Source: Planctomycetota bacterium | Lineage (GTDB): Bacteria > Planctomycetota > UBA1135 > GCA-002686595 | NCBI GenBank assembly: GCA_029248265.1 | Contig: JAQWJQ010000131.1 | Coordinates: forward strand, 1-50,517 | Length of the DNA stretch: 50,517 bases | Direction of reading: 5' to 3' | Shown: one piece after another, positions 1 through 7,956 of the stretch | Numbering within the stretch: the first letter of the stretch is position 1 | Layout: each line of letters begins with the position of its first letter | Position numbers and translations under genes: made by a program | Notes under the pieces: model-generated | The model's input: the letters and a program-made list of their open reading frames with translations, nothing else | Told to the model about the DNA's origin: nothing | Databases searched by the model: none

Positions 1-460
1 CGAGGGTGGCCACAATGGCCGCCTCCAGTTCGGGAGACGGTCTCCAGTCCTCGTCGACGCGCGGGTAGAGGACCTGTCCACCCTCGGCGAACTCCTCCTG
101 GAGGAGCGACATCCTCTGGACGAGGCGGAACCCCTCCTCGAAAGACACGCTCCCCGCGAGGCACAGCGCGATGTACCAACCCAGTGAGTTCCCCCCCACT
201 GCGACGACCTCGTGCTCCTGGCTGGCGGCCGTGGCGTCGATCATGGCCTTGACCAGGATCAGCGGCGACACGTGCGCGGGTCGAAGGTGCCGAGCGGGCT
301 CGAAGCGCTCCGCTCCATCGAGGGACAGGAGGGGCTCCAGCCCAAGGTCTCCTCGACACTGCTCCGCGATCCGTACGAACTCGTGGTCCGGATCCAGGGA
401 TCCGAGGGAGGCCTCCGTGTACGACCCGCGCCCGGGGCAGAGGATGACAGCGCGGCTCAC
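1..460 (-). CDS. ACP S-acyltransferase-like protein (FabD/AT fold), 3' end beyond window
   Basis: The 153 visible N-terminal residues look like the malonyl-CoA:ACP transacylase fold. There is an early glycine-rich loop C-P-G-R-G-S-Y (residues 8-14) and a nucleophile elbow G-G-N-S-L-G-W at 89-95, with Ser92 as predicted nucleophile; the usual form is G-H-S-L-G. The GTG start at 460 overlaps the stop of the upstream E1 fusion gene by 4 bases (GTGA), so the two are almost certainly co-translated. An acyltransferase coupled to a 2-oxoacid dehydrogenase suggests use of an acyl-CoA product in fatty-acid or polyketide-like synthesis, but that is inference. The catalytic His and the C-terminal half lie off the left edge, so substrate class cannot be judged. 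Confidence 0.75.
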   Translation of the reverse strand, partial: MSRAVILCPGRGSYTEASLGSLDPDHEFVRIAEQCRGDLGLEPLLSLDGAERFEPARHLRPAHVSPLILVKAMIDATAASQEHEVVAVGGNSLGWYIALCLAGSVSFEEGFRLVQRMSLLQEEFAEGGQVLYPRVDEDWRPSPELEAAIVATL

Positions 461-2697
461 GACACCACCTCCTTCGCGCCCGTGATGATGTCATCCTCGG
501 ACAAGAGGACGAGGTCCGCAGCGGGGCCGAGGGGGATGTAAGTGTCCGCGCTGCGAACGGTGCGCATCCGGCCGACGTAGCCGCGCTCGACGAGGCCGCT
601 GATGACCGAATCGGCGATACCAGCACCGGTCGCCCGACACTCGTCGGCCACCAACACGGCGCCGCATTCCTCGGCGTGGGTCAGGATCTCATCCATCGGC
701 AAGGGGTTGAGCCAACGCACATCCATGATCCTCGCCTTGATGCCCTGGGCCTCGAGCTGGCGCGCCGCTCGCAGCGCCAGCCTGAAGCCGTTGGCGTACG
801 TCACGATGAGCACGTCTCCGTTCTGCGGGTGAGCGATTCCAACATCACCGGGGAGCAAGGCCGAGTCAGGAGACCCGTCCGGTACCGGGTAGTCGCTCAG
901 CCACAAGCCGTCACCTTCCTCGTAGAGGTCCCGCATGTGGTAGAGCGCGATGGGCTCGAGGAAGACGACGACCCGGCCGGACTCCTGCGCCATGGCGAGC
1001 GACCCTCGCAGCATCCGCGCGGCGTCGGCCCCGTTGGACGGGCAGGCGATGGTGAGCCCAGGGATCTCTCGCAGGGCGCCGATGGAGTTGTCGTTGTGGA
1101 AGTGCCCGCCGAAGCCGCGCTGATAGGCCAGCCCAGCGATTCGGACGACCATCGGGTTCGCGAACTGCTTGTCGCTGAAGAACTGCAGGGAGCACGCCTC
1201 CCCGCGGATCTGATCGATGGCGTTGTGCAGATAGGCGAGGTAGGGGATCTCAGGCACGGGGAGCAGCCCCACCAACGACGCGCCCTGGGCGACCCCGAGG
1301 ATCGTCGTCTCATCAAGGAGCGTATCGAAGCAGCGCGACCGGCCGAATTGCGCCTGGAGGTTCTGGGTGATGCCGTACACCCCGCCCTTTCGACCGACGT
1401 CCTCGCCGAAGCAAATCATCCCCTGACGCCGGATCATCTCATCGTGCAGGGCATCGTTGATTCGAGCCCCAAGGGTCCGTCGGGTCGGGGCCTTCGCCTT
1501 CTCTGGGAGCCTCGCTCCGAAGATCGCGGCGCGCTCCTCCTCTGGGATCGCTGCGGTGGCCGCCTCCCTCCAGAGCACGGGGTCCTCGGGCGCGAGGGGC
1601 TCGACGACCTCGGCGGCGCTGGTGAGTCGGGGACGCTGGCGCGCCTCTTCTGAGCCGGCGCTGACGCGGGCTCGCGTCGTCCGAACAATCTCGCGCAGCT
1701 GCTCAGGGGTCGCCGCGCCGCACTCCACCAACCGACGGGCGTTGGTGAGCACAGGGTCACGGGCCTCGGCCTCCTCGATCTCGGCCTGTGACATGTAGGC
1801 GGACTGGACGTCGCTCCCCGCGTGGCCCCAGAGGCGGTGGCAGCGCAGGCGCAGGAACGTCGGCTGCCGGGTGGTTCGACAGGTCTGAATGGCCAGCGAG
1901 ACGGTGTCCCACATTTCCTCCAGCTCGCCCGACGCCTCGAAGTAGCGGAGGTGCTCCAGCCTCGAGAAGAAGTCTCGGATCCAACGGCGGGGCGTCTCGA
2001 CGCTGATTCCGCGCTGGTTGTCCTCGCAAACGAAGAGGACCGGAGTGGGGTTCATCCGCCGCCAGGCGTAGCGCGCAGAGTTGATGCCCGACAGCGCGGT
2101 GGCGTGGTTCACGCTCGCGTCGCCAAAGGTGCAACAGGTGATCGCGTCCTCGGGGAGCCCCGTCTCGATGCCGAGCTTGGCGGCGCGCCGGAGCGAGTAG
2201 GCCGCGCCCACTGCCTTCGGGATGTGGCTCGCGATCGTGCTCGTTTGGGGCGGGACCCAGGTCTCCTTCGAGCCCCATACCTTGTGCCGGCCCGATGACA
2301 CGGGGTCGTCCTTGGCGGCGCAGAAGCTGAGCAGGGTGTCGAAGAGCGGGGTGCCGTCGTCGACCTGCCGAAGACGCGAGGCCATGAAGGCGCCGGAGCG
2401 GTAGTGGAGGAACGTCGGATCGCTCGTGCGCAGCTGGGCGCCGACGATGGCGTTCTGTTCGTGCCCGGCGCTGCTGATGGTGTAGAAGCCCTCCCCATCA
2501 CGCTTGAGCTCGCGGGCCGCGACGTCGAGGCAACGGGAGAGGACCTGATCCTCCCAGAGCTGGACCGCGACGCGCGCGGTGAGCGTCGTCCCGACCCGGA
2601 GGGGTTCGTTCGGGTCGAGTCGCCTCGGGGCAGCCTCTGCAGATTCCAGGAAGGCGTCTAGATTCGCCTCCACCACTGCGACGCGGTTGGTGCTCAT
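457..2697 (-). CDS. Fused 2-oxoacid dehydrogenase E1 alpha-beta subunit (thiamine diphosphate dependent)
   Basis: This 746-residue protein joins both halves of a heterotetrameric E1. Residues about 40-330 are the alpha half, with the ThDP/Mg motif G-D-A-S-x-N at 192-197 and Asn227 further on. Residues about 400-740 are the beta half, with F-G-E-D-V-G-R-K-G-G-V-Y and the Q-I-R-G-E-A segment of transketolase-like pyrimidine domains, then a transketolase C-terminal domain. Family members decarboxylate pyruvate or branched-chain 2-oxoacids and pass the acyl group to lipoyl-E2. I cannot name the substrate; the overall look is nearer the branched-chain/acetoin type than homodimeric AceE. No E2 or E3 gene is in the window. 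A purine-rich ribosome site (AGGAG) precedes the ATG, and the acyltransferase gene follows with a 4-base overlap. Confidence 0.88.
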   Translation of the reverse strand: MSTNRVAVVEANLDAFLESAEAAPRRLDPNEPLRVGTTLTARVAVQLWEDQVLSRCLDVAARELKRDGEGFYTISSAGHEQNAIVGAQLRTSDPTFLHYRSGAFMASRLRQVDDGTPLFDTLLSFCAAKDDPVSSGRHKVWGSKETWVPPQTSTIASHIPKAVGAAYSLRRAAKLGIETGLPEDAITCCTFGDASVNHATALSGINSARYAWRRMNPTPVLFVCEDNQRGISVETPRRWIRDFFSRLEHLRYFEASGELEEMWDTVSLAIQTCRTTRQPTFLRLRCHRLWGHAGSDVQSAYMSQAEIEEAEARDPVLTNARRLVECGAATPEQLREIVRTTRARVSAGSEEARQRPRLTSAAEVVEPLAPEDPVLWREAATAAIPEEERAAIFGARLPEKAKAPTRRTLGARINDALHDEMIRRQGMICFGEDVGRKGGVYGITQNLQAQFGRSRCFDTLLDETTILGVAQGASLVGLLPVPEIPYLAYLHNAIDQIRGEACSLQFFSDKQFANPMVVRIAGLAYQRGFGGHFHNDNSIGALREIPGLTIACPSNGADAARMLRGSLAMAQESGRVVVFLEPIALYHMRDLYEEGDGLWLSDYPVPDGSPDSALLPGDVGIAHPQNGDVLIVTYANGFRLALRAARQLEAQGIKARIMDVRWLNPLPMDEILTHAEECGAVLVADECRATGAGIADSVISGLVERGYVGRMRTVRSADTYIPLGPAADLVLLSEDDIITGAKEVVS

Positions 2698-2737
2698 TGA
2701 AGCTTCTCCTGCGGCCTGGGACGAACCATGGGGCCGG

Positions 2738-2743
2738 AGCGTA
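2738..2743 (-). promoter_or_regulatory. Candidate -10 element for the E1 fusion gene
   Basis: TACGCT on the minus strand lies 40 bases before the ATG at 2697 and fits the TANNNT pattern seen ahead of many genes here. The leader would be about 33 bases and carries a Shine-Dalgarno-like AGGAG. No convincing -35 is visible. Confidence 0.35.
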
Positions 2744-2818
2744 GCGATGCAAAGAGGTCAGCGGGGGAGTCAGAGGCGAGAGCCTTGACCCGTCGCGCAT
2801 CGATGCAGCGGGGCTTGG

Positions 2819-2935
2819 TCAGCCGGACGAGCAGGTCCCGCGCCGCGGGCACCGCTTGCACATCTTGCGCAGGGGCTTGTCGCAGCACTTCTTCTTCAGC
2901 GCGCCCTTCGGGCCACTCTTCTTCTTCTTTCCCAC
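2819..2935 (-). CDS. 38-residue lysine- and cysteine-rich small protein
   Basis: A short minus-strand reading frame with a GTG start at 2935 and TGA at 2819-2821 encodes a very basic peptide: a tetralysine near the N-terminus, a second lysine cluster, then C-C-x7-C-x2-C (Cys17, Cys18, Cys26, Cys29) followed by C-P-R-R and a final Cys35. Upstream in this frame there is no other start codon before a TAG stop, so the GTG is the only candidate start. The Lys-run plus CC and C-K-R-C-P arrangement resembles a family of tiny bacterial Lys/Cys-rich proteins that I have seen in planctomycete and other genomes, of unknown role. The paired cysteines could bind zinc and the lysines could bind nucleic acid. 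Longer frames over the same bases on both strands look like shadows. Confidence 0.55.
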   Translation of the reverse strand: MGKKKKSGPKGALKKKCCDKPLRKMCKRCPRRGTCSSG

Positions 2936-3084
2936 CGGATCGTGCCGCCCATGGGTCCGCGGCCTGCGTCGTGGTACGCAGGGCGGCGCGGAGCGGGCGC
3001 CTCGCCGGGAACCCTACGCGATTGAGACTCGTTCTCAGGGCATGGGCCGCCATTTTCTCGACTGAAAGGCCGCCAGGGGCCCCG

Positions 3085-3597
3085 CTACCACTCGCCAGCG
3101 TAGACGGCGGTGAAGCCCGGCGCGTCACGTTGGGAGAGGTCGAAGCTCCGTCGGGCGATCATCTTGGTCATGATCGCGTCGTAGCTCGCCCAGGAGACCA
3201 GCAGGTCGCCGGCGCGGACCGGCCCGAGCTTGGGCTCCTCGTGGGTGGCGGTCCAGTTGGCGGCACCGAGGCCCTTGAGCCACTGGACGCTCTTCAGGCG
3301 CTCTCGCTGGAACTTCTCCGCCTCACGGTCGAGCTTGCGCTCGTTGTAATTGAGCTCGTCGATCCCGTCATCGGCCTCCACCCGCGGCCAGGGCTTCTCC
3401 GGGTCACGCAGGGTCAGCTCGAGGCGCGGGCGGAAGTCGAGGACTTCTCGGTCGCACAGGTTGCCCACGATTTCGAGCACCGACATACCGCCCTCAGCGG
3501 GGCGCCAGCGCGCCTGGTCGGAGGGAAGACTCTGAACGAGTTGTCGTAGCTGGTAGGCAAATGCCTCCAGACGGCCGATGAGAAGGTCGGGATTCAT
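3085..3597 (-). CDS. DinB-fold protein lacking the usual metal ligands
   Basis: The 170-residue product has the length and helix pattern of the DinB/YfiT four-helix bundle: an N-terminal helix around L-I-G-R-L-E-A-F, a proline-containing turn with W-R-P-A-E-G-G-M-S-V-L-E-I-V, and a late helix before the end. In most members three histidines (one after the second helix, two in the last helix) bind a metal. Here the corresponding places read G-N-L-C-D-R-E and S-W-A-S-Y-D-A-I-M, with no histidines, so the protein is probably not a metal-dependent transferase. The ATG at 3597 was chosen over an ATG 23 codons upstream because the extra N-terminal stretch is not family-like. Function unknown; damage-response links are only by family name. 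Confidence 0.7.
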   Translation of the reverse strand: MNPDLLIGRLEAFAYQLRQLVQSLPSDQARWRPAEGGMSVLEIVGNLCDREVLDFRPRLELTLRDPEKPWPRVEADDGIDELNYNERKLDREAEKFQRERLKSVQWLKGLGAANWTATHEEPKLGPVRAGDLLVSWASYDAIMTKMIARRSFDLSQRDAPGFTAVYAGEW

Positions 3598-3712
3598 GTG
3601 ATTGGGGGGCCGATGCAGGTCTTGGAGGGGGTATCGCACCCAACTCGTGAGGCGTCGGATCTTCAAGGATCCTGCCAGTCCACGGGGCCGCCAATGCGCC
3701 CTGCTAGGCCAC

Positions 3713-3718
3713 TACAAT
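3713..3718 (+). promoter_or_regulatory. Candidate -10 element for the coiled-coil protein at 3755
   Basis: TACAAT is close to the sigma-70 consensus TATAAT and stands out in this GC-rich sequence. It would give a leader of about 30 bases before the ATG at 3755. No clear -35 was found. Confidence 0.4.
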
Positions 3719-3754
3719 CCCCTTCGGTCATCTTCCGCTCGCCCCGCACCCCAA

Positions 3755-4507
3755 ATGCTCCGCAACCTCGTACTCGGCTCCTTCGCCCTTCTCGCAGCCT
3801 TCTGGAGCTACGTCTTCTACGACAGTTCGACCGAGGCGAACCGGGCCCTGCGGGTTCGCGACGACCAGATCGCCCAACTCGAGATGGACAACGGGCAGAA
3901 GGCCGGACGTATTGACGCGCTCGATTTGCAGGTGCAGTCCCTCGAGGCCAAGGTCTCCCAGCTCGAGCTCGCCCGACAGCTGCTCCAGCTGGATCACCGA
4001 ATCGCCCGCATCGAGGTGCTCCGCCAGGGGCCTGGCAAGGGCGGCTCAGGCGAGGTGCAAACCGAGGTCCTCTTCACCGAGCTCGACCCCGAGGGCGAGC
4101 CGATCGGGCCCGGCAAGGAGATCACGCTTCCTGGGACGAGGATCTACGTGGAGGGCATCGTCGTGAAGTTCGGCGACTCCTATGTGGAGCAAGGGGACCC
4201 CCTCCGAGGAACGTCCATCTGCCTCCTCCAGCGCATGTTCTCCGAGGAGCTCGCTCCTGAGGAGGGCGTCGCCCTGGACTCGATCAACCAGCACCCCCTC
4301 CCCTTCACCGGTGACGACCTGCCAGACCCTCTCTACAGAGACCTCTTCGAGCGCGTCTGGCACTACGCCAACGACCCGGACGCGGCCGAGCGGATCGGCG
4401 TGAGGGCGATCCAGGCGGAAGCACCCTCGGTGGAGGCGCGTGCAGGGCAGACGTATCGACTCGAGCTACGCCAATCCGGAGGCATCACCCTCCAAGCCGA
4501 GCGGTAG
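3755..4507 (+). CDS. Membrane-anchored coiled-coil protein of unknown function
   Basis: The 250-residue product begins with one hydrophobic segment (about residues 3-21), which looks like an uncleaved signal anchor. A heptad-rich stretch at about 30-95 (I-A-Q-L-E, L-Q-V-Q-S-L-E-A-K-V-S-Q-L-E) predicts a coiled coil. The C-terminal two thirds form a compact domain with the segments T-E-V-L-F-T-E-L-D-P-E-G and L-P-G-T-R-I-Y-V-E, then V-W-H-Y-A-N-D-P near 210. Topology predicts the main domain outside the cytoplasm. I do not recognise the family. The ATG at 3755 was chosen because it places the hydrophobic anchor at the N-terminus; upstream codons in frame look non-coding. It is transcribed alone, with a 370-base gap before the next gene, which is convergent. 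Confidence 0.72.
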   Translation: MLRNLVLGSFALLAAFWSYVFYDSSTEANRALRVRDDQIAQLEMDNGQKAGRIDALDLQVQSLEAKVSQLELARQLLQLDHRIARIEVLRQGPGKGGSGEVQTEVLFTELDPEGEPIGPGKEITLPGTRIYVEGIVVKFGDSYVEQGDPLRGTSICLLQRMFSEELAPEEGVALDSINQHPLPFTGDDLPDPLYRDLFERVWHYANDPDAAERIGVRAIQAEAPSVEARAGQTYRLELRQSGGITLQAER

Positions 4508-4641
4508 GGGTACACCCGTGAACCCGGAGGATCACGCGGCTCCGCGAGCGCGACAATCCGTCGCACTCACCCACTTCATCGCGCTGACTCGACGGTGTAC
4601 GCGAGGCACCGAGCCGGTGCGGCGGGATCCTCGGAACAGAA

Positions 4642-4673
4642 GAGGCGCCAGGCCTCTACAGAGGTCCGGCGCC
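4642..4673. terminator. Long imperfect hairpin, possible terminator
   Basis: Two 15-base arms (4642-4656 and 4659-4673) pair with one A-C mismatch and one G-T wobble around a two-base loop. No strong T-run follows on either strand, so it may be a weak terminator for the plus-strand gene ending at 4507, an RNA stabiliser, or a DNA cruciform. Confidence 0.4.
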
Positions 4674-4825
4674 TAGGTCCCTTCCCGGGGACATGCTTGG
4701 TGCGTGCGACTGTGATCCCGAAGGATGACGGGCGCTGCGCCCCAGGCAGTTTCTATCACTCCTGTGCAAGGTATTTCGGCCACCACGGCCGGCCGGATGC
4801 AGGATCACGCGAGTCGACCAAAAAA

Positions 4826-4857
4826 AATGACCGGCGGTCTGAAGACCGCCGGTCATT
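4826..4857 (-). terminator. Rho-independent terminator of the fasciclin gene
   Basis: A perfect 14-base-pair stem (4826-4839 with 4844-4857, loop 4840-4843) is followed on the minus strand by a run of T residues. It begins about 20 bases after the fasciclin stop codon. This is the only textbook intrinsic terminator found in the window. Confidence 0.9.
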
Positions 4858-4877
4858 GGCTCGCAAAGGTCCGAGGC

Positions 4878-5828
4878 TCAGGGGAGGAGCACAGTGTCGA
4901 TCACGTGGATGACGCCGTTGGAGGCCTCGATGTCCGTGGCAACAATGTTGGCGTTGCCGACCTTGGCGCCGTCCTTGTTGATCGCGATCGCCAGCTCCGT
5001 GCCGCCGATGGTCGGCGCCTTGTCAAGCTTGGCCGCCTGGTCGGCGTAGACGCTCCCAGACACGATGTGATGCTTCAGGATGGCCGCGAGGCGGCCCTTG
5101 TTCTCGGGCTTAAGCAGCGTGGCGACGGTGCCTTCGGGCAGCTTGGCGAAGGCCTCATCCGTCGGTGCGAAGACCGTGAAGGGGCCACCCTTGGTGAGCG
5201 CATCCACGAGTCCAGCGGCCTTGGCGGCGGCGAGGAGCGTCCCGAAGGAGCCGGCCCCGCTGGCAACCTCGGCGAGGTTCTTCGACTGCGGGAGCATGAC
5301 GGTGTCGATCACGTGGATCACGCCGTTCGAGCACACGATGTCCGCTGTCACGACGGTCGCTCCGTCAATCGTCACGGTGCCTTCAACGATCGCGATGTCC
5401 AGGCGCTGCCCGTTCAGGGTGGTGGCCGTGGTGAGCTTGTTCTTGACGATCTGCTTGGAGCGGACGTCCCCGCCGACCACGTGGTACGTCAGGATTCCGG
5501 TCAGCGCGTCGCGGTTCTTCTCCTCGAGAAGTGACTCCACAGTGCCCTTCGGCAGCTTGGCGAAGGCCGCATCCGTCGGCGCAAAGACCGTGAACGGCCC
5601 CTCGCCCTGGAGCGCTCCGATGAGCTCGGCGCTCTTGAGGGCCGCGGCCAGCGTCTTGAAGCTCCCGGCCTTGACTGCCGTGGTGACAATGTCGTCGACG
5701 GCGTTGGCCGCGAGCGCGGCGCGCGGGGTCGAGCTGCAGGTCTGCGAGCAGGGGGCGTCGTCAGAACCAGTGGAGGCGAAGCTGGCGGCCGCGAGGGCGA
5801 AGCCGGTGAGGGCGAAGGTGAGTTTCAT
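4878..5828 (-). CDS. Secreted protein with two fasciclin (FAS1) domains
   Basis: The 316-residue product starts with a Sec signal peptide (charged start, hydrophobic stretch to about residue 20). Two FAS1 domains of about 130 residues follow. Both carry the signature F-T-V-F-A-P-T-D-x-A-F-A-K-L-P and end with [10 protein letters not shown]-x-L-P, the conserved H2 motif region. Bacterial FAS1 proteins act in adhesion or extracellular binding. The two copies are clearly alike, pointing to an internal duplication; FAS1 copies are commonly found in tandem. The gene stands alone, is divergent from the DUF6807 gene at 5982, and has a strong intrinsic terminator, which suggests good expression. Cysteines near residues 27 and 31 precede the first domain. 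No anchor is visible, so release or binding to the surface is possible. Confidence 0.93.
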   Translation of the reverse strand: MKLTFALTGFALAAASFASTGSDDAPCSQTCSSTPRAALAANAVDDIVTTAVKAGSFKTLAAALKSAELIGALQGEGPFTVFAPTDAAFAKLPKGTVESLLEEKNRDALTGILTYHVVGGDVRSKQIVKNKLTTATTLNGQRLDIAIVEGTVTIDGATVVTADIVCSNGVIHVIDTVMLPQSKNLAEVASGAGSFGTLLAAAKAAGLVDALTKGGPFTVFAPTDEAFAKLPEGTVATLLKPENKGRLAAILKHHIVSGSVYADQAAKLDKAPTIGGTELAIAINKDGAKVGNANIVATDIEASNGVIHVIDTVLLP

Positions 5829-5981
5829 GGCTTGTTCTTTAAGGCCTTGAGGAGGCCAGGCTTGGAGGCAAGATCAACGGACCGTCGGTCGGCCCGTATG
5901 GAGATCGAGTCGGGGGCATGGCGAGCGCCATCGCCGAGATTCCCGTCGACGCACAAGGTTTCGGGAGACAAACGGGCTCAG

Positions 5982-7007
5982 ATGCAGAGACAAGACGGCT
6001 TCACCAAACTCACACAACGAGCCAACGCGGCCAGGCTGCGACATCTTGGCCTGGCGCTGACGCTCGCGCTCGCCAGCGCCTGTCAGACCGCGGCGACGGG
6101 GCCGCCTCCTCGGGTCCTCTCTGCAAAGAGTCACCCCGAGGCTGTCACGATCTACGCCGGTCCGGATCTGTTCGCCGAGCTCCGGCTAGGGTTCGGGGAA
6201 CGCATGACGGTCAGCAGGCTACGCGCCTCGAACGGCGTCGACGTGCTGCGCGGGTTCCCCATGGAACCGCGCATCGGTGAGTCCGTCGACCATCCCGAGC
6301 AGACCGGGATCTGGGCAGCTCATGGAGGAATGAACGGAGACGACCTCTGGTACGGCACCGGCGGGGGTGTCGCGGACGAGCACACGCTCAGGATCGACAG
6401 CGACTCCGTCGCGACGCTGATCACCCAGGTCGAGTGGTCCAACGCCGCCGGGCATCGAATCTGCGAGGAGCAACGACGCGTCCGCTTCGAGATCTCTGAT
6501 GACCTGCACCTCGTGGACTTTGACCTGGCGCTCACGGCGTCCGCCGACGGGTTGGTGCTCGAGGACGTGAAGGAGGGCTTCTTCGCAGCCCGCCTCGCCG
6601 ACGACCTGCGATCCTCCGCGGGGGCTGAGACCTTTGGATCCACTGGCGCCAAGGGTGCCAGCCTCTGGGGCGAGCGCGCGAGATGGATCGCCTCCGCCAG
6701 CCCCACAGCGGGAGGCCGCGCGGCGACGGTCTGCATCTTCGAGGACCCGAGGAACCCTGGGCACCCCTCACGCTGGCAGGTCCGGCCCTACGGGCTCGTG
6801 GCAGCCAACCCCTTCGCAACCGGAGCCTTCACCGAGGACCCCCGAGACGACCAGCCCGCGATCATTGACAGCTACGGGAGCCTGCGCCTGCGTTACCGCG
6901 TCGTCATCGCGCCGCGAGTCCTGTCCTTCACAGAGGTGGACGCGCTCTGGGCGAGATTCGCCCAAACCGAACCATCCGGAGCCGCGCTCCCTAGTCACCG
7001 TCCGTGA
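5982..7007 (+). CDS. DUF6807 (PmoA-like) family lipoprotein
   Basis: The 341-residue product has an N-terminal hydrophobic stretch ending A-S-A-C (Cys34), a likely lipoprotein signal. The body shows the family hallmark D-H-P-E-Q-T-G-I-W-A-A-H-G-G-M-N-G (usual form D-H-P-H-H-x-G-x-x-x-x-H-G), then long beta-rich segments. This family was once labelled methane oxygenase PmoA, but it is unrelated to methane monooxygenase and is common in planctomycetes and Bacteroidetes near sugar-degrading enzymes; its true activity is unclear. The ATG at 5982 was chosen because it sits directly before the signal sequence. The last 17 bases overlap the end of the convergent BNR gene. Confidence 0.8.
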   Translation: MQRQDGFTKLTQRANAARLRHLGLALTLALASACQTAATGPPPRVLSAKSHPEAVTIYAGPDLFAELRLGFGERMTVSRLRASNGVDVLRGFPMEPRIGESVDHPEQTGIWAAHGGMNGDDLWYGTGGGVADEHTLRIDSDSVATLITQVEWSNAAGHRICEEQRRVRFEISDDLHLVDFDLALTASADGLVLEDVKEGFFAARLADDLRSSAGAETFGSTGAKGASLWGERARWIASASPTAGGRAATVCIFEDPRNPGHPSRWQVRPYGLVAANPFATGAFTEDPRDDQPAIIDSYGSLRLRYRVVIAPRVLSFTEVDALWARFAQTEPSGAALPSHRP

Positions 7008-7956
7008 TAGCCCGCGCGCTCTCAGCCTCGACCTCGGCGGACGAGGCTCCACTCAGCAGCGGATCCCGCCGGACTCGGAAGCTCCGCGCGTCACCGACGG
7101 GGTTGTACGCGGGCTCCTCTCCCGCGACGACACGGACCATCCGGGCGGAGTAGGTCCCCTCTGGAGCTCGCCCTCGCCGCTTCGCCACCTCACGGTCCAT
7201 GGCTCCGTCCCAGGTCAGCCCGTGCATCCCCGCGCCTTCCGGCACGTCGAGGCGGGCCACGACCTCTTCGTCCGGACCGAGGATCTCGACCGCCAAGGGC
7301 TGATCGCCAGCCCGCCGGTGCACCCAGAGCCCGAGGACGCGATCCTCGTTCTGGCCGCGCCACGTGCCGTCACCGCCACCGTAGCCCCCCACCGCTGAGC
7401 GGCGCGCCCAACGCGTCAGATCTCCCACGGGGAACAGGTGCTCGGCCGCCCCGAGCGCCTCAGGAGAGAGGCCGCGGATGGCGTCCACCTCAAGCGCCCA
7501 GAACCCGCGCCCGTGAGTCGCCGCCACGAGCACCCCGTCGCGGTCGTGGAGCGCGAGGTCATGCACGGGGACCCGGGGAAGAGCGCCTCGCAGCGCCACC
7601 CAATGGGCGCCTCGGTCGCAACTCACCGCCGCCCCGAACTCGGTCCCGGCGAAGAGCACGTCAGGATGCGCCGGGTCTTCGATCACATCGTTGACTGGCC
7701 CAGACGGCTCGAGCCCCGTCGTGATGAGGCGCCAACTCTTGCCGCTGCCCAGGTCGTCCGTCGCATACACCAGCGGCCGGAAGTCGTCCTCGCGGTAGCC
7801 CGTGAAGCTGGCGTACGCCCGCCCGGAATCGTGGGCTGAGAGCGTCACCCTGCTGACCCACCAGTTGGCCGGGAGGCCCGGAAACTGCCCGGTCAGGTTC
7901 GTCCAACCGTAGCCGCCATCGGTCGACATCTGGACGAGGCCGTCATCCGTCCCCAC
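6991..7956 (-). CDS. C-terminal fragment of frameshifted BNR-propeller protein
   Basis: This frame continues the protein encoded at 7893-10004 after a one-base shift near 8020-8023. Reading back from 7956, the frame stays open and in-family to the C-run (product segment N-V-P-H-C-T-I-T-T-I-S-E-S), so the listed start is only the first internal start codon. It holds the last propeller blades with D-D-G-L-V-Q-M-S-T-D-G-G and A-V-S-C-D-R-G-A-H-W, both typical Asp-box repeats, and a C-terminal beta domain containing P-L-A-V-E-I-L-G-P-D-E-E, like the Por-type or FlgD-like tails of these secreted proteins. Together the two pieces would make about 1,004 residues, the normal size for this planctomycete-type family. 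Its end overlaps the DUF6807 gene by 17 bases. Confidence 0.8.
   Translation of the reverse strand: MGTDDGLVQMSTDGGYGWTNLTGQFPGLPANWWVSRVTLSAHDSGRAYASFTGYREDDFRPLVYATDDLGSGKSWRLITTGLEPSGPVNDVIEDPAHPDVLFAGTEFGAAVSCDRGAHWVALRGALPRVPVHDLALHDRDGVLVAATHGRGFWALEVDAIRGLSPEALGAAEHLFPVGDLTRWARRSAVGGYGGGDGTWRGQNEDRVLGLWVHRRAGDQPLAVEILGPDEEVVARLDVPEGAGMHGLTWDGAMDREVAKRRGRAPEGTYSARMVRVVAGEEPAYNPVGDARSFRVRRDPLLSGASSAEVEAESARAITDGD

Larger units (their letters stand above)
4508..4877. other. Intergenic region between two convergent genes, with two hairpins
   Basis: No convincing gene is visible in these 370 bases; open frames across them have irregular composition and no family features. It holds a long imperfect hairpin at 4642-4673 and the terminator at 4826-4857, both listed separately. 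Confidence 0.5.

Noticed and set aside
676-1653. Long plus-strand open frame opposite the E1 fusion gene
   Set aside because: Low-complexity Arg/Gly/Val product with no family features; it is a shadow of the strong minus-strand gene in high-GC DNA. The same is true of many long antisense frames, such as those at 10299-12512 and 16235-18220.
2856-3065. Plus-strand frame across the 38-residue peptide, with a Phe-rich stretch
   Set aside because: The Phe run is only the complement of the Lys codons of the minus-strand peptide; no membrane-protein features beyond that.
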